Shown: positions 50,259 through 58,966 of the stretch, in pieces
How the letters are laid out: each line of letters starts with the position of its first letter
How positions within the stretch are numbered: the first letter of the stretch is position 1
From: an uncultured Clostridia bacterium
Lineage (GTDB): Bacteria > Bacillota > Clostridia > Lachnospirales > Anaerotignaceae
Assembly: GCA_945868505.1 (NCBI GenBank)
Contig: CAMBLO010000003.1
Coordinates: 1-64,000 of the forward strand
Length of the DNA: 64,000 nucleotides
Direction: 5' to 3'
Translations under genes and position numbers: made by a program
The notes under the pieces: generated by a model
Database searches by the model: none
What the model saw: the letters and a program-made list of their open reading frames with translations, nothing else
What the model was told of the DNA's origin: nothing

Positions 50259-51644
50259 ATGCCTGTCAATTCATTTGAAAATTACCCCATGTCGTGGAAA
50301 CCGACATTAAAACATACGAAAAAGCCCCTGTATCTCGCCCTTGCAGAGCAGTTGGAAGCCGATATCCACTGCGGCCTTCTGCGCCCCGGCACAAAACTGC
50401 CGCCCCAGCGGGAACTGGCAGATTTTCTGGATATCAATGTCAGTACCGTCAGCCGTGCGTTTAAGATCTGTTCCAACAAGGGGCTTTTGAGCAGTGCCGT
50501 GGGCAGCGGTACCTTTGTTTCCTATGATGTGAACACCAGCACCCTCATCCTGCCCGAGCAACCCGATTCTCCCATCATCGAGTTAGGCTCCATGATGCCT
50601 GAAACCCTGCCCCAAAGAGAAGCCACAGAGCTGCTGCAAAAAATGCTGACGGAAGAAAGCAGTAAGCACCTTTTCCAATATAGCTATCACGAGGAACACC
50701 GCTACAAGGATGCGGCGGCGCACCTGCTGGAAAGGGTCGGTCTTTCTGCCACAGACCCCCACAGGATTCTTTTTTCCAACGGCGGGCAAAACGCCATCTC
50801 CGCCATTTTCTGCGGGCTGTTCCGCCCCGGCGACCGCATTGGTGTAGAGCCCCTCATTTACCCCGGCATCAAGGGCGTAGCAAAGCTATTCGGCATCCAG
50901 CTTGTTCCCCTACGGCAGGAAAACGGCGAAATTTCCGAAGCAGGGCTGATGGCGGCATATAAAAATGAAGGCATCAAGGGGCTATATGTCATGCCGGATT
51001 TCCAAAACCCAACCAACCATATCATGAGCGAAGATTGCCGCCGGATGATTGCCCGCAAAGCAAAGGAGCTGGACTTGCTCATCTTAGAGGACGGCATTAA
51101 CAGCCTGCTCATGGAAAACCCACTCTGCCCCATCGCAGCCCTTGCACCGGAACATACCATCTATATGCTGAGTCTTTCCAAAACTATCCTGCCCGCCCTG
51201 CGTCTGGCTTATCTTTATGCGCCATCCCGCTGTGCAGAGCCTTTGCACCATGCCCTCTATCATCTGAACCTTTCCCAGTCCGCCCTTTTACTGGAACTGG
51301 CAAGCAGGCTCATTGTTTCCGGCAAGCTGGATTCCCTTTTCCAAGCCAGAAGAAGGGGCATCCATGCCCGCAATCAGGTTTTGGATCACCTCTTGTCGGG
51401 ATATACCGTTTTGGGCGACGAAAACTGTCTCAGCCGTTGGCTTCTTCTGCCAAAAGGCATCACCGGGGCAGAATTAGAACACTTGGCAAAGGAAAAGGGC
51501 GTTTCCGTTTACGGCAGTGAACGTTTTGCCGTAGGCAAGGAGCCGCCTGTTGCCGCCGCAAGGCTTGCCATCTGCGCTCCCCAGACCATGAAAGAACTGG
51601 AGGAAGGTCTTGGCAGGCTGAAAAAAATTTTGGATAGCCTGTAA
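50259..51644 (+). CDS. MocR-type regulator (GntR helix-turn-helix plus aminotransferase domain)
   Basis: About 461 residues. The N-terminal GntR winged helix (residues 10-80; RPGTKLPPQRELADFLDINV) is joined to a fold-type I aminotransferase-like domain. The PLP lysine is in SLSKTILPALRL near 307. MocR proteins use PLP or an aminated ligand to regulate transcription, often of the neighbouring gene. The ATG at 50259 has AAAGGAGG seven bases upstream. Matching palindromes lie before this gene and before phzF. Confidence 0.92.
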   Translation: MPVNSFENYPMSWKPTLKHTKKPLYLALAEQLEADIHCGLLRPGTKLPPQRELADFLDINVSTVSRAFKICSNKGLLSSAVGSGTFVSYDVNTSTLILPEQPDSPIIELGSMMPETLPQREATELLQKMLTEESSKHLFQYSYHEEHRYKDAAAHLLERVGLSATDPHRILFSNGGQNAISAIFCGLFRPGDRIGVEPLIYPGIKGVAKLFGIQLVPLRQENGEISEAGLMAAYKNEGIKGLYVMPDFQNPTNHIMSEDCRRMIARKAKELDLLILEDGINSLLMENPLCPIAALAPEHTIYMLSLSKTILPALRLAYLYAPSRCAEPLHHALYHLNLSQSALLLELASRLIVSGKLDSLFQARRRGIHARNQVLDHLLSGYTVLGDENCLSRWLLLPKGITGAELEHLAKEKGVSVYGSERFAVGKEPPVAAARLAICAPQTMKELEEGLGRLKKILDSL

Positions 51645-51654
51645 AAGCGTATGC

Positions 51655-51676
51655 CATACAATTTTCAAATTGTATG
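51655..51676. promoter_or_regulatory. MocR-type operator before phzF
   Basis: CATACAATTTTCAAATTGTATG is a 22-bp palindrome matching the mocR upstream site at 20 of 22 positions. It overlaps the -35 box (51670-51675) of the phzF promoter. Confidence 0.7.
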
Positions 51677-51698
51677 CAGCATCTCTTTGTGCTATTCT
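51670..51698 (+). promoter_or_regulatory. Promoter of phzF
   Basis: TTGTAT (51670-51675), 17 bases, TATTCT (51693-51698). The -35 box lies in the palindrome. Confidence 0.6.
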
Positions 51699-51738
51699 TG
51701 TATCAAGAGAAAAACAATGACAAAGGAGGTCATTCATT

Positions 51739-52518
51739 ATGAAATGTTATCACGTTGACGCATTCGCAGAAAAACCCTTCGAGGGCAACCCCGCAGCCGT
51801 TTGTGTGCTGGAAAAATACCCTTCCGATGGGCTGATGCAGAAAATTGCCATCGAAAACAACCTGTCCGAAACCGCTTTTGCAGTCAAGGAAGGGGAAAAT
51901 TATCATCTGCGCTGGTTTACCCCCGGCGGCGAAATCGACCTTTGCGGTCATGCCACACTAGGCACTGCTTTCGTTTTGTTCACCTTCTTCGAAAAAGAAG
52001 CCAAATCCATCACCTTTAACACCATGAGCGGCCCTCTGACCGTCGTAAAAAAGGGCGACCTGCTGGAAATGGACTTTCCTGCCTATGAATTGAAGGAGGT
52101 TCCCGTAACGCCCGCTATGGAAGAAGCCTTCGGCGTGCCTATCACAGAAGCATGGCTGGGCCGTGACCTGCTTTGTGTCACAGAAGATGCGGCGGCAATT
52201 CCCGCTCTGAATCCCGACCAAGCGAAGCTGGCTGAATTGGATGGACTTCTGCAGCATATCACTGCAAAAGGCACAGAATACGATTCCGTATCCCGCACCT
52301 TCGCCCCTAAGCTGGCTGTTGCGGAAGACCCCGTTTGCGGCAGCGGTCACTGCCATATCGTTCCACTTTGGGCGCAGAAGCTGGGCAAGGCAAAAATCGT
52401 TGCCCGTCAGGCTTCCAAACGAGGCGGCACACTGTATTGCGAAATGCAGGGCGAACGGCTGACTATGGCAGGCCCCGCGGCACTGTATTCCATCGCAGAA
52501 CTGTATGTAGAAGAGTAA
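51739..52518 (+). CDS. PhzF family isomerase/epimerase
   Basis: A 259-residue protein of the PhzF/diaminopimelate epimerase-like fold. It has the catalytic glutamate in NNLSETAFAV near residue 45, the loop GGEIDLCGHATLGTAFVLF, and the phosphate-type loop CGSGHCHIVPLW near 200. Family members isomerise small metabolites; no phenazine genes are nearby, so the substrate is unknown. GGAGG precedes the ATG. Probably controlled by the MocR neighbour. Confidence 0.93.
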   Translation: MKCYHVDAFAEKPFEGNPAAVCVLEKYPSDGLMQKIAIENNLSETAFAVKEGENYHLRWFTPGGEIDLCGHATLGTAFVLFTFFEKEAKSITFNTMSGPLTVVKKGDLLEMDFPAYELKEVPVTPAMEEAFGVPITEAWLGRDLLCVTEDAAAIPALNPDQAKLAELDGLLQHITAKGTEYDSVSRTFAPKLAVAEDPVCGSGHCHIVPLWAQKLGKAKIVARQASKRGGTLYCEMQGERLTMAGPAALYSIAELYVEE

Positions 52519-52564
52519 CTCCCTCATCCTTTCCGTTCCTCCTTACAGCGGAAAGTCTACAAAA

Positions 52565-52593
52565 AGAACCCCCTGATTTTCTCAGGGGGTTCT
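52565..52593. terminator. Bidirectional terminator between phzF and RNase J
   Basis: A 12-bp AGAACCCCCTGA/TCAGGGGGTTCT hairpin. Leftward it is followed by TTTTTG, so it serves RNase J; rightward it is followed by CCTATTTT. Confidence 0.9.
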
Positions 52594-52613
52594 CCTATTT
52601 TCATCCAAAAACC

Positions 52614-54497
52614 TCAGACTTCCATAATAATCGGAAGAATCATGGGGCTTCTCTTTGTTTTCTGCCAGATATAATTTTTCAGTGTGTCCTTGATGACACC
52701 CTTGATATAGTTCCAGCTTGTGATGTTCTTTTCTTCGCATTTCAGGAGTGCTTCCAGAACCACTGCCCGGGCTTCATCCATCAAGTTTTCTGCCTCACGG
52801 ACATATACAAAGCCTCTGGAAATGATATCGGGACCGGAAACGATGGTGCCCATTTCTCTGTCCATGGAAACAACGACTACCATCAGACCATCCTGAGACA
52901 GATGCTTTCTGTCCCGCAGGACGATATTGCCCACGTCGCCAACGCCCAGACCATCTACCATAATCTGACCCACAGGCACATTTCCTGTGACCTTGGCTTC
53001 GTTTTTATTGACCTCCAGCACCTCACCCAGCTTCATCACGAAAATATCATTTTTATCCATACCCATGGAAATTGCCAGATCCCTATGATAGGAAAGATGC
53101 ATGAATTCCCCATGGACGGGCATGAAGAATTTGGGCTTTGTCAGCGCCAGCATCAGTTTCAGCTCTTCCTGACGGGCGTGACCGGAAACGTGGATATCCT
53201 CGATATCGCCGTAAACCACCTTGGCGCCCTTTTTCAGCAGCTCATTCACCACACGGAATACATTCTTTTCGTTGCCGGGGATGGCAGATGCACTGATGAT
53301 GATTTTATCATCGGGCTTAACGCTAATCTGCTTATGCTCGCCGGAAGCAATTCTGGACAATGCAGACATGGTTTCGCCCTGGCTGCCAGTGGTGATGATA
53401 ACCAACTGGTCATCTCTGTAATTCTTTGTTTCGTTGATATCGATGAGGGTTCTGGGAGGCACCCAAAGGTAATCCAGCTTGGATGCCGTTTTCACGGCAT
53501 TGACCATGCTGCGGCCGATGATGGCAACCTTTCTGCCATACATATAGGCTGCATTGATGACCTGCTGGATACGATGGATATTGGAGGAGAAGGTAGCAAC
53601 CATGATGCGGTTCTTGGGTGTCTCCTCGAAAATCTTTTCAAAGACCTTGCCCACGTTCTTTTCGGACATGGTAAAACCTTTTCGTTCCGCATTGGTGCTG
53701 TCGCTCATCAGAAGCAGTACGCCTTCCTTGCCCAGCTCTGCGAAACGCTGCAGGTCGATGATTTCCCCGTCGATGGGAGTATAGTCCACCTTAAAGTCAC
53801 CGGTGTGTACCACTACGCCAACGGGTGTATGAATTGCCAGTGCCACCGCATCGGCGATGGAATGGTTGGTGTGGATAAATTCCACCACCATCTGTCCCAG
53901 CTTCACCTTTTCCCCGGGCACCACCGTATGTCTTGTGGTGGAATCCAGCATTTTATGCTCTCTCAGCTTGTTTTCCAACAGACCCAGTGTCAGCAGTGTG
54001 CCGAATACAGGCACATTCAGCTGTTTCAGGATATAAGGCAGTGCGCCGATATGGTCCTCGTGACCGTGGGTCAGCACGATACCTCTGATTTTGTCCATGT
54101 TTTTTGTCAAGTAGGTTACGTCGGGAATTACCAAGTCAATCCCCAGCATATCATCCTCGGGGAAGGCCAGACCGCAGTCAATGATGATGATATCATCGCC
54201 ATATTCCAGCACTGTCATGTTTTTGCCGATTTCCTCCAAGCCACCCAAAGCGATGACTTTCAGGTTCATCTTGGGCTTTGCCTTGGCTTTGCTTCTGGCA
54301 CGGAGCTTTGCCGCCGTTTTTGCTGCAGGCTTCGCCGCTGTTTTTTCGGCTGTTTTTGCCGCAGTCTTGGCTGCTGTTTTCGCCGCCGTTTTCACTGCCG
54401 CTTTCACAGTGTCGGCCTTTGTGACAGCCTTCGCCTTCGTGTTTTTCGTTCTGGAGCCTCTTTCGTTGGCCTCCTTCACGATTTTCTTCTCTGCCAA
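52614..54497 (-). CDS. Ribonuclease J with Lys/Ala-rich N-terminal extension
   Basis: About 627 residues. A beta-lactamase/beta-CASP RNase J, with the metal motif HGHEDHIGALPYI near residue 145, is preceded by about 75 residues rich in KTAAKTAAKTAEKTAA repeats, like histone H1 tails. RNase J performs 5'-3' exonuclease and endonuclease mRNA decay. The TTG at 54497 is chosen, with AGGAGG and an eight-base spacer; upstream ATG starts have none. The basic tail probably adds RNA affinity, by inference. Confidence 0.94.
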   Translation of the reverse strand: MAEKKIVKEANERGSRTKNTKAKAVTKADTVKAAVKTAAKTAAKTAAKTAEKTAAKPAAKTAAKLRARSKAKAKPKMNLKVIALGGLEEIGKNMTVLEYGDDIIIIDCGLAFPEDDMLGIDLVIPDVTYLTKNMDKIRGIVLTHGHEDHIGALPYILKQLNVPVFGTLLTLGLLENKLREHKMLDSTTRHTVVPGEKVKLGQMVVEFIHTNHSIADAVALAIHTPVGVVVHTGDFKVDYTPIDGEIIDLQRFAELGKEGVLLLMSDSTNAERKGFTMSEKNVGKVFEKIFEETPKNRIMVATFSSNIHRIQQVINAAYMYGRKVAIIGRSMVNAVKTASKLDYLWVPPRTLIDINETKNYRDDQLVIITTGSQGETMSALSRIASGEHKQISVKPDDKIIISASAIPGNEKNVFRVVNELLKKGAKVVYGDIEDIHVSGHARQEELKLMLALTKPKFFMPVHGEFMHLSYHRDLAISMGMDKNDIFVMKLGEVLEVNKNEAKVTGNVPVGQIMVDGLGVGDVGNIVLRDRKHLSQDGLMVVVVSMDREMGTIVSGPDIISRGFVYVREAENLMDEARAVVLEALLKCEEKNITSWNYIKGVIKDTLKNYIWQKTKRSPMILPIIMEV

Positions 54498-54815
54498 AAA
54501 ACACACCTCCTTTTCTTCGTTTTCTCTTTCTTTATCGTTTTTATAGTATGGCGTAAAAAAGTTCTCTTTAAACTGCAAAAATTTCTTCTTTTTCCAAAAA
54601 GAACGCACCGAAAAAAGAGCAGTCGATGCTCACTCGCCGAAAAAAACATTCCGCCCCGTTTTTTTCCGAAACGATATGAGTGCTGCTGCTTTTCAGTTCT
54701 ATGCTCTTTGCCTTTTTTCCGCTCATTTATTATGAAAAGGGAAATAAGGCATATTTCCAAAGACGAGAGCCTCAGGGAATATGCCGCCCTAGTCCATTCA
54801 AATTCAATGTAAAAA
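54498..54815. other. Noncoding stretch upstream of RNase J
   Basis: No gene is supported. A -10-like TACTAT lies near 54543-54548, with a weak TTAAAG box 17 bases upstream. A GGCATATT/AATATGCC hairpin near 54748-54785, followed by a T-rich run, could end the DUF1292 operon. Confidence 0.4.
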
Positions 54816-55118
54816 TCAGTCGATTTCTACGGTATAATCTTCGCCCTTCTGTGCGAACAGGTCTGCCACACGGTCGAATTCCGCGTCGTCTTCCACCAGT
54901 TCATAGGTTACGTCGTCTGTATTGATGGAAACCTCTTTCAGGATGATAGCGTCTGTTTCATCGTCGTCCATCAGTTCTGTTTCCACTACCAGCAGATAAC
55001 GTTCGCCGCCGCATGCTACATTATCAATAATGGAAAATTCGATTTCTTCGCCGTTTTCATCTGTCATGGTAACGGTCTCAAATTCCATTTCGTTTACTTC
55101 ATCATAAATATCAGCCAT
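54816..55118 (-). CDS. DUF1292 domain protein
   Basis: A 100-residue acidic protein of the DUF1292 family, with EFETVTMTDENGEEIEFSII near the start and the ERYLLVVETEL strand near residue 40. It is the YrzB-type gene that follows ireB and ruvX in many Firmicutes, and its function is unknown. The ATG at 55118 has AAAGGAG nine bases upstream. Confidence 0.92.
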   Translation of the reverse strand: MADIYDEVNEMEFETVTMTDENGEEIEFSIIDNVACGGERYLLVVETELMDDDETDAIILKEVSINTDDVTYELVEDDAEFDRVADLFAQKGEDYTVEID

Positions 55119-55143
55119 TATTATTAGCTCCTTTATATCCAAA

Positions 55144-55569
55144 TTATTTTTGTTTGCTATCCAGATATCCCTGCAGGATATGGACTGCTGCCATCTTATC
55201 GATGACGCTCTTTCTCTTATCATGATTCAGCCCCACTTCCCGCAGAGAACGTTCTGCTGCAATGGTACTGAATCTTTCATCCCAGAGGATGACTTCCACC
55301 TTCGGGAAGCGTTTTTTAATCCGTTCGCAGAAATCATTGGTCTTGACGCATCTTTCCCCCTCAGAACCATCCAGATTCTTGGGGTATCCCAAAACGATAA
55401 CCTCTGCCTGATACTGTTCCACCAGTTCCGCCAGTCTGCGCATACTTTTCTTGAATTCCGCAGGGTTATCTCTGCGGATGATTTCCACGCCCTGAGCTGT
55501 CCAGCCGAAGGGGTCGCTGACTGCTACGCCGATGGTCTTATCTCCAAAGTCTAAGCCTAAAATTCGCAA
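55144..55569 (-). CDS. ruvX: Holliday junction resolvase-like protein RuvX (YqgF)
   Basis: A 141-residue RNase H-fold protein. The motifs ILGLDFGDKTIGVAVSD at the start and VILWDERFSTIAAE near residue 95 carry the acidic metal residues. YqgF acts in 16S rRNA processing. It lies between ireB and the DUF1292 gene, a standard clostridial order. Confidence 0.94.
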   Translation of the reverse strand: MRILGLDFGDKTIGVAVSDPFGWTAQGVEIIRRDNPAEFKKSMRRLAELVEQYQAEVIVLGYPKNLDGSEGERCVKTNDFCERIKKRFPKVEVILWDERFSTIAAERSLREVGLNHDKRKSVIDKMAAVHILQGYLDSKQK

Positions 55570-55588
55570 TGCTTTTCCTCTTTCTTAC

Positions 55589-55849
55589 TTACTCGTTACG
55601 GTCTAAATAGTCTTTCACCAGTTCTTCCAGCAGTTCGTCTCTTTCCAGCTTACGGATGAGAACACGTGCGTTCTGGTGGCTGGTGATATAAGTAGGGTCG
55701 CCGGAAAGGATATAGCCTACAATCTGGTTGACAGGATTATAGCCCTTTTCCCGCAGCGCACTGCTGACCGCCATCAGGATTCTTTTTGCTTCGTTTTCAG
55801 GTTCTTTTTCCAGTCTGCCGAAATATTGTGTTTCATGAATATTGCCCAT
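55589..55849 (-). CDS. IreB family regulatory phosphoprotein
   Basis: About 86 residues, the whole length of the IreB (DUF965, YrzL-like) family, with [20 protein letters not shown] near residue 37. IreB is phosphorylated by the Ser/Thr kinase IreK in enterococci. Its start at 55849 has GGAG ten bases upstream. alaS, which often precedes it, is not here. Confidence 0.93.
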   Translation of the reverse strand: MGNIHETQYFGRLEKEPENEAKRILMAVSSALREKGYNPVNQIVGYILSGDPTYITSHQNARVLIRKLERDELLEELVKDYLDRNE

Positions 55850-56016
55850 ACTTCTCACTCTCCGTTCTGCGGTTTTGCCGCACCCCAAATAAAACAACTT
55901 ATATCTTCACAGGGTAGCCCTGCTTCTTCCAAAAAAAATACTTATGTCTATGATACCCGAAACCCCCACCGATTGCAACCATATTCTCTTTACATGATTA
56001 TTACAAATTCATCGGT

Positions 56017-57318
56017 TTATGCGTCTGCCTCGCCAAAGAGTTCCTCCCCTTCCGTCTTGGTGATACGGGTCTTGCAAATCTGATTGGTCAGGTCTTTTTC
56101 GCTTCTGCCCCGAACCTTGATATAGTTGGTGGTATGACCTTCATAAACGCCATCCTCTACCATTCTTTCGTACAGCACTTCCACATCCTGTCCTACATAT
56201 TCCCTCAGGAAATCCGCCGCCATTTTGTCGCTCAGTTCAATAAGCTTATGGCTGCGTTCCGATTTCACTGCATTGGGCAGCTGATCCTTTCTTGCCGCCG
56301 CAGGGGTGCCTCTTTTAGGGGAATAGGGGAATACATGAATCTTCGCAAAGCCGATTTCCTTGGCAAAATCATAGCTTGCCTGAAAATCCTCTTCCGTTTC
56401 CCCTGGAAAGCCAACGATGATATCCGTTGTCAATGCCACATGGGGCAGATATTTCCGCAGGGTCGCCGCTGCCTGACGGTATTTTTCCGTATCATATTTT
56501 CGGTTCATTTCCTTCAAGGTCTTATCGCAGCCGCTCTGGAGGGAAAGATGGAAATGGTCGCAGACCTTGGGCAGCTCTGCCATGGCCTGTGCAAATTCTT
56601 CCGTCACCACATTGGGCTCAATCGAGCTGAAACGGATACGCTCGATGCCTTCCACCTCATGAACCTGCCGCAAAATTTCCAACAGGGAAGTATCTCTTCT
56701 GTCCTTGCCATAGCTTGCCACATGGATGCCTGTCAGCACCACTTCCTTGAAGCCGTTGTCTGCCAGACGTTTTACCTCTGCCAGAACCTCCTGAGGCTCT
56801 CTGCTGCGGATGGGCCCTCTGGCATAGGGGATGATACAGTAGGAGCAATACTGGCTGCAGCCATCCTGAATTTTCAGGTAAGCTCTGGTTCGGTTTGCCA
56901 GCTTCTGGATGGACAGGGGTTCAAACATCCGCTCCTTCATGATATCGGAGACATGGTTTTCCACCCCATGGCTTTTATCGTACTGTTCCACCATTTCTAC
57001 AATCTGGGCTCTGTCCTTGGTGCCAATGACAAGGTTCACGCCTTCCACTTTCATCAGCTCCTGCGGTGCAGTCTGGGCATAGCAGCCCACCACAGCCACG
57101 ATGGCATTTTCATTCTGCCGTTTTACCTTACGAATTAACTGACGGGATTTTTTATCCCCAAAATTTGTTACCGTACAGGTATTGATGACATATACATCGG
57201 CTTCTTCATCGATGCCGACGATTTCATAGCCTTTTTCTGCGAACAGCTCCGCAATGGCTTCGCTTTCATATTGATTTACTTTACAGCCCAGTGCAAAACT
57301 TGCTGCTTTCTTCATCAT
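56017..57318 (-). CDS. mtaB: tRNA (N6-threonylcarbamoyladenosine-methylthio)transferase MtaB
   Basis: A 433-residue radical SAM methylthiotransferase. The N-terminal UPF0004 domain begins with LGCKVNQYESEA, the SAM cluster motif DGCSQYCSYCIIPYARG (CxxxCxxC) is near residue 155, and a C-terminal TRAM domain closes it. The CKVNQ signature favours MtaB (ms2t6A synthesis) over MiaB. It follows a HAD phosphatase by 18 bases. The first of two ATG codons is chosen, with AAGGAG six bases upstream. Confidence 0.94.
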   Translation of the reverse strand: MMKKAASFALGCKVNQYESEAIAELFAEKGYEIVGIDEEADVYVINTCTVTNFGDKKSRQLIRKVKRQNENAIVAVVGCYAQTAPQELMKVEGVNLVIGTKDRAQIVEMVEQYDKSHGVENHVSDIMKERMFEPLSIQKLANRTRAYLKIQDGCSQYCSYCIIPYARGPIRSREPQEVLAEVKRLADNGFKEVVLTGIHVASYGKDRRDTSLLEILRQVHEVEGIERIRFSSIEPNVVTEEFAQAMAELPKVCDHFHLSLQSGCDKTLKEMNRKYDTEKYRQAAATLRKYLPHVALTTDIIVGFPGETEEDFQASYDFAKEIGFAKIHVFPYSPKRGTPAAARKDQLPNAVKSERSHKLIELSDKMAADFLREYVGQDVEVLYERMVEDGVYEGHTTNYIKVRGRSEKDLTNQICKTRITKTEGEELFGEADA

Positions 57319-57336
57319 TCTTCTCTCCTTCGGGGC

Positions 57337-58128
57337 TCAGATTCCCGTGATCTGGCGAATCGCCTGCACCACGCCGCCCTCGTTATTGCTGCCCGCCTGA
57401 AAACGGGCTTTTTTCTTCACGCCCTCCACAGCACCCTGCATGGCAAAGCTATAGTAGGCTTTTTCAAACATTTCGATATCGTTATATTGATCCCCAAAGA
57501 CCATTGTTTCCTCCGGGGTGATGTTCCACATTTCCTGCAAAGCTTCCACAGCAGAGCCCTTATTGACTCCGCAGATGCCCGTATCCAAGCAATCCGGCCC
57601 GGAAGTCACCAGACTCAAGCCCTCCGCCAAAACAGGACGCAACAGACGATAATATTCCTCCGCAGGTTTTCCATCCAGCACAATGATGGAAACCTTGATG
57701 ATATCATCTTCTACGGCATACAGGTCATCCGCCAGTGCCATGGCGTAATTGAATTTGGGGGATGCCAGAAATTCCAGCATTTCCTGACTGGTAGTATAGC
57801 TGCAGTGCTTCGCACACAGCAGCGGGCTCAGCCCCGCAAACTGCCCCACCGCATCCAAACAGGCTTTTACCTCTTCTCTTGTCATACAGCGGGCATACAA
57901 CTCTTTTCCATTATCCATGATAAACGCACCGTTTTCCGAAACAATGACCACATCCTTCACATGCTCTTTGAAATCACTGCACAGGCTGGGATACTGCCTG
58001 CCGCTGGCAACCACAAAGCGTGTGCCCATTTCCTTTAGTTTTGGCAGGATTTTATAGATATCCTCATCGATTTTCTTTTCATCATTCACCAGTGTGCCAT
58101 CCATATCAGACACGATCAGCTTAACCAT
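57337..58128 (-). CDS. Cof-type HAD family phosphatase
   Basis: A 263-residue HAD hydrolase. Motif I VSDMDGTLVND (Asp 7 and 9), motif II near 42 (VVASGRQYP) and motif IV VFGDQYNDIEMFE near 212 are all present, with the Cof-type C2 cap between. It dephosphorylates small phosphate esters; substrate unknown. The ATG at 58128 has AGGTG six bases upstream. It is upstream of mtaB in one transcript. Confidence 0.93.
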   Translation of the reverse strand: MVKLIVSDMDGTLVNDEKKIDEDIYKILPKLKEMGTRFVVASGRQYPSLCSDFKEHVKDVVIVSENGAFIMDNGKELYARCMTREEVKACLDAVGQFAGLSPLLCAKHCSYTTSQEMLEFLASPKFNYAMALADDLYAVEDDIIKVSIIVLDGKPAEEYYRLLRPVLAEGLSLVTSGPDCLDTGICGVNKGSAVEALQEMWNITPEETMVFGDQYNDIEMFEKAYYSFAMQGAVEGVKKKARFQAGSNNEGGVVQAIRQITGI

Positions 58129-58148
58129 CTCTATCACCTTATGATTTC

Positions 58149-58700
58149 TTAATTGATTCGGAAAAATAAGGGCAACAATTTCATTGCCACAGTTACATCT
58201 TTCCCCGAAAGCCAAACCAGATGCTCCCGTAAGGCTTCCCATTTTTCTTTTTTTGTTATCACCTGGGCACAGATATTTTCCATGGCATCCAAATGCCCCA
58301 TGATATCCTCCCGTTCACTGCGGGAAAGACATTCCATCATGCCGATATCCAGACGCACCGTAGTAAAATCCGCTTCCAGATCCAACTCCTGATGTTCTTT
58401 GGAAATATAATACTCCATCAGACCTTCGTTGCTGTAGTTGTTCTCCCGAAAGCCCTTCATCCGTTCCAGCAGGGTCTGTACATTTTCCCGATAAACCTTC
58501 GCCATATCGGCCGTATCCTCATAGGGCTGGATAACCCGAAGCCCCTTAGTGAAGCCGTCGATTTCTTCCGCATAATGCTCCAAAAGCAGTTGGAACAGCC
58601 CCTCCATGGCTTCGCTGTCATAGGAGGATGCTTCCCAGACGGTTTCCGCATGGGCAATGTCTTCATCGATCATGGTGCGAATCTCTTTTTCTTCTGTCAT
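58149..58700 (-). CDS. Uncharacterised helical protein
   Basis: A 183-residue protein, mostly alpha-helical and acidic in its first half, with a hydrophobic C-terminus (VTVAMKLLPLFFRIN). No catalytic motif or family is recognised. The ATG at 58700 is chosen because a TTGCCA-N18-TATACT promoter lies just upstream; GGAGG is very close to the ATG, so translation could be weak. It precedes the HAD phosphatase gene by 20 bases. Confidence 0.6.
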   Translation of the reverse strand: MTEEKEIRTMIDEDIAHAETVWEASSYDSEAMEGLFQLLLEHYAEEIDGFTKGLRVIQPYEDTADMAKVYRENVQTLLERMKGFRENNYSNEGLMEYYISKEHQELDLEADFTTVRLDIGMMECLSRSEREDIMGHLDAMENICAQVITKKEKWEALREHLVWLSGKDVTVAMKLLPLFFRIN

Positions 58701-58802
58701 ATCCTCCACCGTCCCTTCTGCATTCGGATTATCTTTTAGTATACCATAAAAATCACAGTTGTGGCAAGAATCCATACCTTTTCTCTTTCCTTTCGAGGAA
58801 AT

Positions 58803-58831
58803 TTGAAAAAAGCACCTGTCTGTGCTATCAT
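58803..58831 (+). promoter_or_regulatory. Promoter of the GNAT gene
   Basis: TTGAAA (58803-58808), 17 bases, TATCAT (58826-58831). It leaves a leader of about 130 bases. Confidence 0.6.
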
Positions 58832-58966
58832 CAGTACAAGATACTTTTCCGAAAGGCATTGTTTCCTGAACGCAGAAGGCAAACTGCTCCGACTGCAAAA
58901 GGAACATCCTGCTTTCTATCAGGTTCTTCTCTCATTAAAAGCATAACAGAAAAAGGAGGTTATCCT

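Noticed and set aside
51739..52518. Phenazine biosynthesis role for the PhzF protein
   Set aside because: No other phenazine genes are present; the PhzF fold is widespread in unrelated isomerases.
54730..54810. Small rightward ORF of 26 codons
   Set aside because: It has no ribosome binding site and lies in the terminator-like stretch after the DUF1292 gene.
52335..54812. Rightward open frame of about 825 codons opposite RNase J, and similar long frames opposite the LonH-like gene (7969-9858), lon (24829-26745) and gdpP (37836-39833)
   Set aside because: All are antisense to genes with intact catalytic motifs and show no family features or ribosome binding site of their own.
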